From: Turbatrix aceti
Taxonomy: Eukaryota > Nematoda > Chromadorea > Rhabditida > Panagrolaimidae
NCBI GenBank assembly: GCA_963969345.1
Contig: OZ017770.1
Coordinates: forward strand, 9,371,246-9,435,245
Direction: 5' to 3'
DNA length: 64,000 nucleotides
A program made the position numbers and the translations under genes. Below are positions 11,111 to 21,135 of the stretch, one piece after another. How positions within the stretch are numbered: position 1 is the stretch's first letter; each line of letters opens with the position of its first letter. The notes below the pieces were generated by a model. It ran no database searches. It was not told the DNA's origin and worked only from the letters and a program-made list of their open reading frames with translations.

Positions 11111-11239
11111 TTACCCTGCTTCGTCGTTGTAGAACATGGGGTTGTTATTTGGCTTATTGGCCAGGTTTATTGAGTCCATGAAGGCCTGGACTGCCAGGAG
11201 GACGGACACTACCGTTGAGCCGGTGCGACCGGACCACAG
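11111..11239 (-). pseudogene. Orphan terminal exon resembling a ubiquitin-conjugating enzyme C-terminus
   Basis: An acceptor CGTTTTAG precedes a 42-codon frame ending in TAA. It reads LWSGRTGSTVVSVLLAVQAF and ends PMFYNDEAG. Large E2 proteins (UBE2O and BIRC6 type) have a similar helix followed by 'P-Y/F-x-N-E-x-G', so an E2 fold is likely but not certain. No partner exon is visible upstream. The inverted array copy starts only about 245 bp away, so array insertion probably severed this gene. The stop lies 172 bp before the DGCR8 start on the same strand. Confidence 0.4.
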
Positions 11240-11367
11240 CTAAAACGAAGGAAAGAAAAACGAAGGAAGGCAACGCTTGAAGAAACACTGACGAAAACAA
11301 AAAAATGACATAAAGACTAGCTCAGACAAGTCCAGAGCTGTATTTTGATTGCGACTGCTGATACTGA

Positions 11368-11398
11368 GCCTCCTGACCCCGATAAGCCGTCAGGAGGC
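11368..11398. other. Perfect 10-bp hairpin at the array border
   Basis: GCCTCCTGAC and GTCAGGAGGC pair perfectly around an 11-nt loop, between the orphan exon and the first repeat copy. Confidence 0.6.
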
Positions 11399-11482
11399 GT
11401 AAGTGACGACGTAAGCGTAATTGAGTTTTTTTACGCTGAGTTTGTCAGTGCGCTGAGTTTTCCGGTGCTCGGAATTGCCCTA

Positions 11483-12300
11483 GAGCCTTGATAAGAGGAT
11501 TAGTTTTAATATTGTTATAAAAATATTTTTTTAGTAAATCAAGTCTACGTACCTCGCAACGAGCCATGTCTGAGAAAAAATATTAATTTTGAGCAACATT
11601 ACAAGTTAAAAAAAAAATTGTTATCAGCTATTTGTGCTTTTGTGTACGTGTAGATACCCAGCAGACGAAATATTTAGGCAAAGAGATTTTTCATGAGGTG
11701 TGTTTTGCTAATGTTTAGATGTCAGCGTAAGTGAAAAGAACTGGCAAACTCAATACAAACGTGTTTAGTCTAGTGGCTATCGATCACGCAAAAGAAAAAT
11801 GAAAAACACGCATGCGCATGCGCATGCCTAAAAAACAACATTATGATGCATTACTCTGAAATTTGGATTGTTTCTGAATTTTAAAATTTACACAGAAAGC
11901 AAGCCAGTTATCCGAGTCAAACAACATTGCCGTTTTCTTTACAGAAAATTAAAAGAGTTATCTGATTACCAAAGCGACATGGCATAGCATAAAAATTTTC
12001 TCAGGTCAAATATTTTGTCGTGCCGTGGGTCGCTGTGAGTTGCTGGGAGTGGCATTGGGTCGCACACAAACAGAACATATCTTTTGATAAAAATGCAAAT
12101 AAAAACACAATTTAAAAAAAAAACATCCCTGTAATTCCATCTTAATAGTTTGCTTCAGGGGGATCAACAAATCAAATTCTTGTCGGTCCGGTCCGGCCCG
12201 ATTGACACACTTGGCGAAAATGCCGTTTATACCCACCCCCGTCGACCAGAAATGCCCCCTTACTAAGAATAACAAAACGTAATAAAATAGTGACGAAAAA
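11483..12300 (-). repeat. Inverted partial body copy at the left end of array 1
   Basis: This stretch is the reverse complement of the first third of an array body (compare 21512-22330). It includes the exon-like X1 frame (minus ORF 12006-12275), the CATGCG alternating tract and the start of X3. It breaks off near 11483 inside X3. Together with the forward body from 12637 it makes a large inverted repeat around 12480-12600. Confidence 0.85.
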
Positions 12301-12480
12301 TGTTACTCTTCTTCAGCCTGCTAAATCAAACGTAACATTATAGCGAAAAAAAGTGTTACTCTACTTCAGCCTGCTAAATCAAACGTAACATTATAGCGAA
12401 AAAAAGTGTTACTCTACTTCAGCCTGCTAAATCAAACGTAACATTATAGCGAAAAAAAGTGTTACTCTGATCTAGCCTGG
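12296..12480 (-). repeat. 53-bp satellite, reversed, about 3.5 monomers
   Basis: Monomers of the 53-bp satellite run here in the orientation opposite to all other blocks, continuing the inverted body copy. Confidence 0.85.
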
Positions 12481-12636
12481 AAAACAAAAAGTAATAAAAT
12501 TCGGCTGTTTGCGTTTGCGACGAAGACTTCGAAGGTACTTTTTGTCCCCTGAACCTAAAAAAATTGTTCAAAACATTCCAAATATTCGTTTTTCTATAAT
12601 GTTACGTTTGATTTAGCAGGCTGAAGTAGAGTAACA

Positions 12637-14656
12637 TTTTTCGTCACTATTTTATTACGTTTTGTTATTCTTAGTAAGGGGGCATTTCTGGTCGACGTGG
12701 TGGGTATAAACGGCATTTTCGCCAAGTGTGTCAATCGGGCCGGACCGGACCGACAAGAATTTTATTTGTTGATACCCCTGAAGCAAACTATTAAGATGGA
12801 ATTACAGGGATGTTTTTTTTTTAAATTGTGTTTTTATTTGCATTTTTATCAAAAGATATGTTCTGTTTGTGTGCGACCCAATGCCACTCCCAGCAACTCA
12901 CAGCGACCCACGGCACGTCAAAATATTTGACCTGAGAAAATTTTTATGCTATGCCATGTCGCTTTGGTAATCAGATAACTCTTTTAATTTTCTGTAAAGA
13001 AAACGGCAATGTTGTTTGACTCGGATAACTGGCTTGCTTTCTGTGTAAATTTTAAAATTCAGAAACAATCCAAAATTCAGAGTAATGCTTCATAATGTAG
13101 TTTTTTAGGCATGTTGCTCAAAATTAATATTTTTTCTCGGACATGGCTCTTTGCGAGGGACGTAGACTTGATTTACTAAAAAAATATTTTTATAACAATA
13201 TTAAAACTAATCCTCTTATCAAGCTGTTAAAATTCTTACACAACGCGCATGCGCTGGCGAGTTTAAGTTCTGATCATCAAAAAAACATACATACATACAT
13301 AGATACACATAGACAACCACCTTTACTCCGAAACGACCGAGTTGACACGATCGACTGCTGCGCACAATCATGCCAAAACACACTAGTTGGTAGAGTTGAA
13401 CTCACTTTGTATCACGAATCCTGCGTTGGTCTTTGCTGCCTTTTACAAGTGGTCATTGCTGATGATTATGTTGCATCAGGCACAGCATGTGCTTTTTGGT
13501 CAATAGGGGAGAGGGGGGGGGATTTGGTTGATTGTTTCTGCTGCTCAATTTTTGTTCTTACGTTTTACCCGGCGTTCTTTATTTACATATATGTATTTGT
13601 TATCCATCACTATTGTTTTACTCGTATAAATACTTGTCTGACAGATTGTTGTTATGTTCACATCTTCTTTTTGTTATGCCTTTTTGTATCGATTATGTTA
13701 AACGGGGCCAGGAAGCTGTGTGCTGAACGCGATGAGTTCAATGAGATTAGGTCTTTTACAAACTCGGGACACTAGTTGAAAGCTTTCAATCACTTCACGG
13801 GGAGTTCAAGAGTGATTACAAACGTCTGGAATCTGTGATTGATCGTGATTGTTTTCGGTGTTTGCTTATTCAGATCAGCAAGCGACGAAACTACTATTTT
13901 TTCGATGAATTCGTTTTTATTAGCACCTGCGTTTTTTTGGCTACGATCCTGTCAACGACCTAGTGAATGATGCCTTCGGTGGTCATCAACAACACTAAAC
14001 ATACGTTTTCTTGTAAATTAAGATGTTCTCCTGGCTTAATGGAACGACCCTTTTTTGCTATTTTTCAACTTTGGCAAATTTTTGGATAACTGTGTATTGC
14101 GGAGCTTTTATTAATTTATCTTCCTAAGTTGGTGAATAACTAACGAGTTGTCCAATTTTATTTGCACAACACATAGTGTTAACGGCTTGTTTTACTCTAA
14201 ATTTTGGTTTAATCCTATTGGGTATGCTTTATTTTCCTAGTTTTTTTGTTTATTTATTTACCGTCCTTCTCAATGGTGAAGTGTCCCAAGACCCAATTCA
14301 AATACTGCCAAATGACGGTAACGTAATGCGAATTTGTCTCATGCTTGTCCAAAGATTAAAAATAAAGTGTATCAGGGAGTAACCACCAATTTTATTTTCT
14401 CAATTTTGCAGCATAGAAATGGATCCAAAAGCTTCAGGTCAACAGGGGCCCTCCTTAATTGGTTTTCTAGGTGATATTCGCTTACAACTCCTTGAAAAAC
14501 CAGTACTGCATTATCACGTAAAACTTTGGCTGCCGTAAAACTTTGACGACAGCCAAAGTTTTTTATTTCTATTTGGCAATTAATTAATACCCCTAGTCCG
14601 TTAATCCAAGATTTTCCTTTTCCTGGCTCCTGACACAGCGCTTCCATTCTTCTTTT
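12637..14656 (+). repeat. Array body A (2.0 kb, short class)
   Basis: First forward body. The X3 open frame starts at ATG 13143, and X5 lies in the frame at 14176-14382, followed by X6. It lacks the roughly 235-bp segment that other bodies have between X2 and X3: the junction GGCATG|TTGCTC looks like a deletion between short matching sequences. Near its end is the hairpin AACTTTGGCTG...CAGCCAAAGTT found in all bodies. Confidence 0.85.
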
Positions 14657-15992
14657 GTAACACTATTTATCGCTATAATGTTACGTTTGATTTAGCAGGC
14701 TGAAGTAGAGTAACACTTTTTTTCGCTATAGTGTTACGTTTGATTTAGCAGGCTTAAGTAGAGTAACACTTTTTTTCGCTATAATGTTACGTTTGAATTA
14801 GCAGGCTGAAGTAGAGTAACACTTTTTTTCGCTATAATGTTACGTTTGAATTAGCAGGCTGAAGTAGAGTAACACTTTTTTTCGCTATAGTGTTACGTTT
14901 GATTTAGCAGGCTGAAGTAGAGTAACACTTTTTTTCGCTATAGTGTTACGTTTGATTTAGCAGGCTGAAGTAGAGTAACACTTTTTTTCGCTATAGTGTT
15001 ACGTTTGATTTAGCAGGCTGAAGTAGAGTAACACTTTTTTTCGCTATAATGTTACGTTTGAATTAGCAGGCTTGTTGTGACCGCCACTCGACTTTACGAT
15101 TTACTCCCGGTGATAAAAACACCTGTTTCCTTTTCCTGGCTCCTGACACAGCGCTTCCATTCTTCTTTTGTAACACTATTTATCGCTATAATGTTACGTT
15201 TGATTTAGCAGGCTGAAGTAGAGTAACACTTTTTTTCGCTATAGTGTTACGTTTGATTTAGCAGGCTGAAGTAGAGTAACACTTTTTTTCGCTATAATGT
15301 TACGTTTGAATTAGCAGGCTGAAGTAGAGTAACACTTTTTTTCGCTATAGTGTTACGTTTGATTTAGCAGGCTGAAGTAGAGTAACACTTTTTTTCGCTA
15401 TAATGTTACGTTTGAATTAGCAGGCTTGTTGTGACCGCCACTCGACTTTACGATTTACTCCCGGTGATAAAAACACCTGTTTCCTTTTCCTGGCTCCTGA
15501 CACAGCGCTTCCATTCTTCTTTTGTAACACTATTTATCGCTATAATGTTACGTTTGATTTAGCAGGCTGAAGTAGAGTAACACTTTTTTTCGCTATAGTG
15601 TTACGTTTGATTTAGCAGGCTGAAGTAGAGTAACACTTTTTTTCGCTATAATGTTACGTTTGAATTAGCAGGCTGAAGTAGAGTAACACTTTTTTTCGCT
15701 ATAGTGTTACGTTTGATTTAGCAGGCTGAAGTAGAGTAACACTTTTTTTCGCTATAATGTTACGTTTGATTTAGCAGGCTGAAGTAGAGTAACACTTTTT
15801 TTCGCTATAGTGTTACGTTTGATTTAGCAGGCTGAAGTAGAGTAACACTTTTTTTCGCTATAGTGTTACGTTTGATTTAGCAGGCTGAAGTAGAGTAACA
15901 CTTTTTTTCGCTATAGTGTTACGTTTGATTTAGCAGGCTGAAGTAGAGTAACACTTTTTTTCGCTATAATGTTACGTTTGAATTAGCAGGCT
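14657..15992 (+). repeat. 53-bp satellite block with two embedded LTR fragments
   Basis: About 20 monomers with a 53-bp period. Each contains GTGTTAC and its complement GTAACAC 25 bp apart. Two chimeric inserts, at about 15072-15185 and 15428-15540, each join the first 53 bp of the 15993 LTR (to AAAAACACCTG) to the last 60 bp of a body (TTTCCTTTTCCTGGCTCCTG). The interval from one LTR fragment to the next is therefore a secondary tandem duplication. Confidence 0.85.
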
Positions 15993-16244
15993 TGTTGTGA
16001 CCGCCACTCGACTTTACGATTTACTCCCGGTGATAAAAACACCTGTAACAAACAATACATAATTACAATACATCAATGAGGGAAATCCTTACCTTCCGAC
16101 CGTACAAGGTAACGCGTCGGAGGTGTAGCTACGGGGAGGGTTGACAACACAATCGATACAACAACAATGAGTAAGGAGAATACAATGACAAAGGAAAGTA
16201 ACTATGCTAATCATTAGTACTGCACGCAAGGTGCAGGTACAACA
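15993..16244 (-). repeat. 3' LTR of the Gag-integrase element
   Basis: 252 bp, matching 17892-18143 at every base I compared. It lies downstream of the ORF on the minus strand and is preceded by a purine-rich tract. Confidence 0.92.
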
Positions 16245-16327
16245 CTCCTCCCCAAGATACCATACAATTAAATGAAACTACAACACTCCTCCCCTGGATA
16301 CTATACGAAAAAAACTAATAGGAGGAA

Positions 16328-17860
16328 TCATAGAAAAGTTGGCCTCTGGTTTCTTCGTAGCGAGAGATCAACACACTTGGGTTGATGGCGGCTTCTTCGC
16401 GGACGTCTTGGCGTCATCTGGTTCCACGGCGGCTTAGGCACGTCCGGTACATCTGGCGGCGCAGGATCTGGTAGTGGCAACGACAGCCCGGCGAGCGCAG
16501 TACTTCCTTCGAGGTTCGGTTCGTTTCTGGTCAACTGAAACTGCGGCCACGGCGGTGTTTCTTCAATCACATCACTAGTCCTCATCTCTTCTTCTTCTTT
16601 CTTTTCTTCAACAGTGAAGCTCGATGGCGGGGGTCGAGGTACAAAATATGTGCGGCGTTTCAATAAATCAGATGCGGTACGAATTGGTCGTCCAAAAAAT
16701 ACATCAGCCGGAGTCATGCGGTCCTTGTTTTTCGCGTTCGGCGAATTTCGCGATTGACTTAAACCAACGCCAATAGCCTCTTTCAGCTTGGCTTTGCGGT
16801 TTTTTCGTAGATACGTTCTGGTACATCGTAAATAGCGATCGGCTATTCCTTCCTGCTGAGTTTGGCGCAAATCGATGTGATGGCTGGCACAAAATCGTTG
16901 AAGCTCCTCATTTCTTCCATCCATTCCTTTATCCGCAACAATCAATTCCGGCTTTCCAAAAAACTGACAAAATGTTGACATGGCCTCTATCACGGACGTA
17001 GTAGACGATGCAGGTAGCGCATACACAAACGGAAAGTGTGAAAACGCATCAACGGCAACAAGCAGGTTTCTTCCTTTAACCGTGCCAGCTAGGTCAACAT
17101 GCAGACGCTCGAGCTTTCTTTTCGCTTCTGGCCATTTCAATACTCTTTCAGCAGCAGGGTTCTCTCTCTCTTCTTCTTCGTTAAACGCAGTTATCGTAGG
17201 TGCTTTGCGTAGGTTTTCCTTGGCTTCTGGGTGGACAAAAGTAGTTTGTCGCGACGTCTGGTTCCGAATGCGGAATACAGCTTCACCCTGACCAACGGCA
17301 TGTCGCTCTCGCTTTACGCCTCGTCGAGGTTTCCGACACACGGACTGGATATGTCCTCTCGACCTGCAGTTATAACATTTTGCCTTCTGGAAACGGCAAC
17401 GTCTTCTGGAGTGCGGTCCCCCACAGGCTTGACACTTCTGCCTTGGGTCTCGTCGACGTCCTTCTGTGGATGGCACAGACTTGACTTCTAGCACCTCTCG
17501 TAGTGCCTTCTTTGTTTCTGCAAACCTCAACATCCTTTCTTTCCCCGTTCGCATGATCGACTGCAGCTTGTCCTTGTCCTGAGGTTTATCCAGCGTAGCG
17601 GCCAACACGAACGACAACACGGTGTCTTCATCGAATTCCTTGACCATGTCCCGCAACCTCTTCATTCTTCCCTTGACAGCGCTTTCTTCAGCTTCGACCT
17701 GCTTTTCCTTTTCCTGGTTGTTTTGTGCGTCGGTCGTCCTTTCCTCGGACTTTGGCGGCTCTGCATCGCCCTGCTGCGTCTCGTCCTTCCTTGCAGCCAT
17801 CGCGGCATGAACAGCTAGCATGAACCTCTCAACTGAGGCCTTTATCATCTCCGGGTCCAT
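16328..17860 (-). CDS. Gag-integrase fusion protein, 510 residues
   Basis: One uninterrupted frame from ATG 17860. Residues 1-140 are a charged, helical Gag-like region. Two zinc knuckles follow: C143-C146-H150-C155 and C162-C165-H170-C175. A short linker then leads to a retroviral-type integrase core at about 240-390. LHVDLAG supplies the first Asp (256) and LIVADKG the second (310). At the expected third position, where relatives have NGxAER, this protein has EGIADRYL, so Asp 341 stands in for the catalytic Glu and the spacing is slightly short. The C-terminus is Pro-rich and basic. Ty3/gypsy-type origin is likely. The open frame suggests recent selection or youth, but catalytic competence is doubtful. 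Confidence 0.85.
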   Translation of the reverse strand: MDPEMIKASVERFMLAVHAAMAARKDETQQGDAEPPKSEERTTDAQNNQEKEKQVEAEESAVKGRMKRLRDMVKEFDEDTVLSFVLAATLDKPQDKDKLQSIMRTGKERMLRFAETKKALREVLEVKSVPSTEGRRRDPRQKCQACGGPHSRRRCRFQKAKCYNCRSRGHIQSVCRKPRRGVKRERHAVGQGEAVFRIRNQTSRQTTFVHPEAKENLRKAPTITAFNEEEERENPAAERVLKWPEAKRKLERLHVDLAGTVKGRNLLVAVDAFSHFPFVYALPASSTTSVIEAMSTFCQFFGKPELIVADKGMDGRNEELQRFCASHHIDLRQTQQEGIADRYLRCTRTYLRKNRKAKLKEAIGVGLSQSRNSPNAKNKDRMTPADVFFGRPIRTASDLLKRRTYFVPRPPPSSFTVEEKKEEEEMRTSDVIEETPPWPQFQLTRNEPNLEGSTALAGLSLPLPDPAPPDVPDVPKPPWNQMTPRRPRRSRHQPKCVDLSLRRNQRPTFL

Positions 17861-17891
17861 TCTGCAGCGCGTGGATCACTCTCGTCACCAG

Positions 17892-18143
17892 TGTTGTGAC
17901 CGCCACTCGACTTTACGATTTACTCCCGGTGATAAAAACACCTGTAACAAACAATACATAATTACAATACATCAATGAGGGAAATCCTTACCTTCCGACC
18001 GTACAAGGTAACGCGTCGGAGGTGTAGCTACGGGGAGGGTTGACAACACAATCGATACAACAACAATGAGTAAGGAGAATACAATGACAAAGGAAAGTAA
18101 CTATGCTAATCATTAGTACTGCACGCAAGGTGCAGGTACAACA
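17892..18143 (-). repeat. 5' LTR of the Gag-integrase element
   Basis: 252 bp, upstream of the ORF on the minus strand. The ORF's ATG lies about 31 nt inside the LTR border. Confidence 0.92.
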
Positions 18144-19116
18144 AGGCTGAAGTAGAGTACCACTTTTTTTCGCTATAATGTTACGTTTGATTTAGCAGGC
18201 TGAAGTAGAGTAACACTTTTTTTCGCTATAATGTTACGTTTGAATTAGCAGGCTGAAGTAGAGTAACACTTTTTTTCGCTATAATGTTACGTTTGATTTA
18301 GCAGGCTGAAGTAGAGTAACACTTTTTTTCGCTATAATGTTACGTTTGATTTAGCAGGCTGAAGTAGAGTAACACTTTTTTTCGCTATAATGTTACGTTT
18401 GAATTAGCATGCTGAAGTAGAGTAACACTTTTTTTCGCTATAATGTTACGTTTGATTTAGCAGGCTGAAGTAGAGTAACACTTTTTTTCGCTATAATGTT
18501 ACGTTTGAATTAGCAGGCTGAAGTAGAGTAACACTTTTTTTCGCTATAATGTTACGTTTGATTTAGCAGGCTGAAGTAGAGTAACACTTTTTTTCGCTAT
18601 AATGTTACGTTTGATTTAGCAGGCTGAAGTAGAGTAACACTTTTTTTCGCTATAGTGTTACGTTTGATTTAGCAGGCTGAAGTAGAGTAACACTTTTTTT
18701 CGCTATAATGTTACGTTTGAATTAGCAGGCTGAAGTAGAGTATCACTTTTTTTCGCTATAATGTTACGTTTGATTTAGCAGGCTGAAGTAGAGTAACACT
18801 TTTTTTCGCTATAATGTTACGTTTGAATTAGCAGGCTGAAGTAGAGTAACACTTTTTTTCGCTATAATGTTACGTTTGATTTAGCAGGCTGAAGTAGAGT
18901 AACACTTTTTTTCGCTATAATGTTACGTTTGATTTAGCAGGCTGAAGTAGAGTAACACTTTTTTTCGCTATAATGTTACGTTTGAATTAGCAGGCTGAAG
19001 TAGAGTAACACTTTTTTTCGCTATAATGTTACGTTTGATTTAGCAGGCTGAAGTAGAGTAACACTTTTTTTCGCTATAATGTTACGTTTGATTTAGCAGG
19101 CTGAAGTAGAGTAACA
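18144..19116 (+). repeat. 53-bp satellite block, 18 monomers with higher-order pattern
   Basis: Monomers alternate between GATTTAGC (T) and GAATTAGC (A) versions in the order TATTA TATTTA TATTA TT, suggesting a roughly five-monomer (265 bp) higher-order unit. Isolated variants (GAGTACCAC, GAGTATCAC, GCATGCTG) mark individual monomers. Confidence 0.85.
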
Positions 19117-19155
19117 TTTTTCGTCACTATTTTATTACGTTTTGTTATTCTTAGT

Positions 19156-19445
19156 AAGGGGGCATTTCTGGTCGACGGGGTGGGTATAAACGGCATTTTC
19201 GCCAAGTGTGTCAATCGGGCCGGACCGGACCGACAAGAATTTTATTTGTTGATACCCCTGAAGCAAACTATTAAGATGGAATTACAGGGATGTTTTTTTT
19301 TAAATTGTGTTTTTATTTGCATTTTTATCAAAAGATATGTTCTGTTTGTGTGCGACCCAATGCCACTCCCAGCAACTCACAGCGACCCACGGCACGTCAA
19401 AATATTTGACCTGAGAAAATTTTTATGCTATGCCATGTCGCTTTG
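19156..19445 (+). CDS. Array exons X1-X2 (candidate coding)
   Basis: The acceptor TTATTCTTAG is followed by a frame reading KGAFLVDGVGINGIFAKCVN and later LLIPLKQTIKMELQG. A donor at 19292 and the acceptor CACTCCCAG at 19372 join it in phase to THSDPRHVKIFDLRKFLCYA, ending at a donor GTAATC (19446). Bodies D and F carry one extra G (GACGGGGGTGGG), which shifts the frame, so those copies cannot encode X1. Function is unknown. Confidence 0.35.
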
Positions 19446-19621
19446 GTAATCAGATAACTCTTTTAATTTTCTGTAAAGAAAACGGCAATGTTGTTTGACT
19501 CGGATAACTGGCTTGCTTTCTGTGTAAATTTTAAAATTCAGAAACAATCCAAAATTCAGAGTAATGCTTCATAATGTAGTTTTTTAGGCATGTTGCTCAA
19601 AATTAATATTTTTTCTCGAAC

Positions 19622-20107
19622 ATGGCTCTTTGCGAGGGACGTAGACTTGATTTACTAAAAAAATATTTTTATAACAATATTAAAACTAATCCTCTTATCA
19701 AGCTGTTAAAATTCTTACACAACGCGCATGCGCTGGCGAGTTTAAGTTCTGATCATCAAAAAAACATACATACATACATAGATACACATAGACAACCACC
19801 TTTACTCCGAAACGACCGAGTTGACACGATCGACTGCTGCGCACAATCATGCCAAAACACACTAGTTGGTAGAGTTGAACTCACTTTGTATCACGAATCC
19901 TGCGTTGGTCTTTGCTGCCTTTTACAAGTGGTCATTGCTGATGATTATGTTGCATCAGGCACAGCATGTGCTTTTTGGTCAATAGGGGAGAGGGGGGGGA
20001 TTTGGTTGATTGTTTCTGCTGCTCAATTTTTGTTCTTACGTTTTACCCGGCGTTCTTTATTTACATATATGTATTTGTTATCCATCACTATTGTTTTACT
20101 CGTATAA
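19622..20107 (+). CDS. Array open frame X3 (candidate coding, 161 residues)
   Basis: ATG-initiated frame beginning MALCEGRRLDLLKKYFYNNI, with CVGLCCLLQVVIADDYVASG later. It stays open for at least 125 residues in all eight bodies (starts 13143, 19622, 22244, 52208, 54342, 56770, 59905, 62301). The copies differ mainly by amino-acid-changing substitutions (MA/MP, L/R at residue 3, THRQ/IHKQ), so purifying selection is not evident and recent copying may explain the open frame. In C-F the upstream dinucleotide is a splice acceptor (CTCAG|AC); in A, B, G and H it is not. No family match. Confidence 0.35.
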   Translation: MALCEGRRLDLLKKYFYNNIKTNPLIKLLKFLHNAHALASLSSDHQKNIHTYIDTHRQPPLLRNDRVDTIDCCAQSCQNTLVGRVELTLYHESCVGLCCLLQVVIADDYVASGTACAFWSIGERGGIWLIVSAAQFLFLRFTRRSLFTYMYLLSITIVLLV

Positions 20108-20228
20108 ATACTTGTCTGACAGATTGTTGTTATGTTCACATCTTCTTTTTGTTATGCCTTTTTGTATCGATTATGTTAAACGGGGCCAGGAAGCTGTGTG
20201 CTGAACGCGATGAGTTCAATGAGATTAG

Positions 20229-20408
20229 GTCTTTTACAAACTCGGGACACTAGTTGAAAGCTTTCAATCACTTCACGGGGAGTTCAAGAGTGATTACAAA
20301 CGTCCGGAATCTGTGATTGATCGTGATTGTTTTCGGTGTTTGCTTATTCAGATCAGCAAGCGACGAAACTACTATTTTTTCGATGAATTCGTTTTTATTA
20401 GCACCTGC
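20229..20408 (+). CDS. Array exon X4 (candidate coding, 60 codons)
   Basis: The acceptor GAGATTAG precedes exactly 60 open codons (VFYKLGTLVESFQSLHGEFK ... NYYFFDEFVFISTC) up to a GT donor. The composition is strongly protein-like (alternating charged and aromatic residues). Differences between bodies include silent changes (ACC/ACT, CTG/CTA) and some replacements (L to P here; E to K in C). Family not recognised. Confidence 0.4.
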
Positions 20409-20718
20409 GTTTTTTTGGCTACGATCCTGTCAACGACCTAGTGAATGATGCCTTCGGTGGTCATCAACAACACTAAACATACGTTTTCTTGTAAATTAAG
20501 ATGTTCTCCTGGCTTAATGGAACGACCCTTTGTTGCTATTTTTCAACTTTGGCAAATTTTTGGATAACTGTGTATTGCGGAGCTTTTATTAATTTATCTT
20601 CCTAAGTTGGTGAATAACTAACGAGTTGTCCAATTTTATTTGCACAACACATAGTGTTAACGGCTTGTTTTACTCTAAATTTTGGTTTAATCCTATTGGG
20701 TATGCTTTATTTTCCTAG

Positions 20719-21016
20719 TTTTTTTGTTTATTTATTTACCGTCCTTCTCAATGGTGAAGTGTCCCAAGACCCAATTCAAATACTGCCAAATGACGGTAAC
20801 GTAATGCGAATTTGTCTCATGCTTGTCCAAAGATTAAAAATAAAGTGTATCAGGGAGTAACCACCAATTTTATTTTCTCAATTTTGCAGCATAGAAATGG
20901 ATCCAAAAGCTTCAGGTCAACAGGGGCCCTCCTTAATTGGTTTTCTAGGTGATATTCGCTTACAACTCCTTGAAAAACCAGTACTGCATTATCACGTAAA
21001 ACTTTGGCTGCCGTAA
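20719..21016 (+). CDS. Array exons X5-X6 with a 33-bp intron (candidate coding)
   Basis: X5 reads VLLNGEVSQDPIQILPNDGN and ends MLVQRLKIKCIR. Unspliced, it would stop at once at GAG-TAA. Removing the 33-bp interval GTAACC...TTTTGCAG joins it in phase to X6, IEMDPKASGQQGPSLIGFLG ... VLHYHVKLWLP, ending in TAA. X6 appears identical in all eight bodies, and X5 differs only N/D and M/L. A 33-bp intron is shorter than others in this window. Function unknown; this looks like the 3' end of a multi-exon gene. Confidence 0.42.
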
Positions 21017-21135
21017 AACTTTGACGACAGCCAAAGTTTTTTATTTCTATTTGGCAATTAATTAATACCCCTAGTCCGTTAATCCAAGATTTTCCTTTTC
21101 CTGGCTCCTGACACAGCGCTTCCATTCTTCTTTTG

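Larger units (their letters stand above)
15993..18143 (-). mobile_element. Young LTR retrotransposon encoding Gag and integrase only
   Basis: Two 252-bp direct repeats, read as identical, bound the element (15993-16244 and 17892-18143). Each has the TG...CA ends TGTTGTGACC and GGTACAACA. The 5-bp target duplication AGGCT occurs at 15988-15992 and 18144-18148, within the satellite. On the coding strand a TGGTGACGAG primer-binding-like site follows the 5' LTR at once, and the purine tract TTGGGGAGGAG precedes the 3' LTR. The only ORF fuses Gag-type zinc knuckles to an integrase core. Protease, reverse transcriptase and RNase H are absent, so mobility would need enzymes supplied in trans. Confidence 0.92.
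19117..21135 (+). repeat. Array body B (2.0 kb, short class; reference copy)
   Basis: Reference body for the array. Exon-like pieces in order: X1 19156-19291, X2 19373-19445, X3 from ATG 19622, X4 20229-20408, X5 20719-20856, X6 20890-21016. After X6 comes a 13-bp-arm hairpin (20998-21045), then the end module CCCTAGTCCGTTAATCC...CTCCTGACACAGCGCTTCC. Apart from a few substitutions it matches body A throughout. Confidence 0.85.

Noticed and set aside
14657..19116. Regular repeats resembling a CRISPR array
   Set aside because: The full 53-bp period is repeat; there are no variable spacers and no cas genes, and the genome is eukaryotic. It is a satellite.
20998..21090. Helitron 3' end (hairpin followed by CTAG)
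   Set aside because: The hairpin lies about 26 nt before CTAG rather than about 10, there is no TC start or Rep/helicase, and the sequence continues as the same body-end module.
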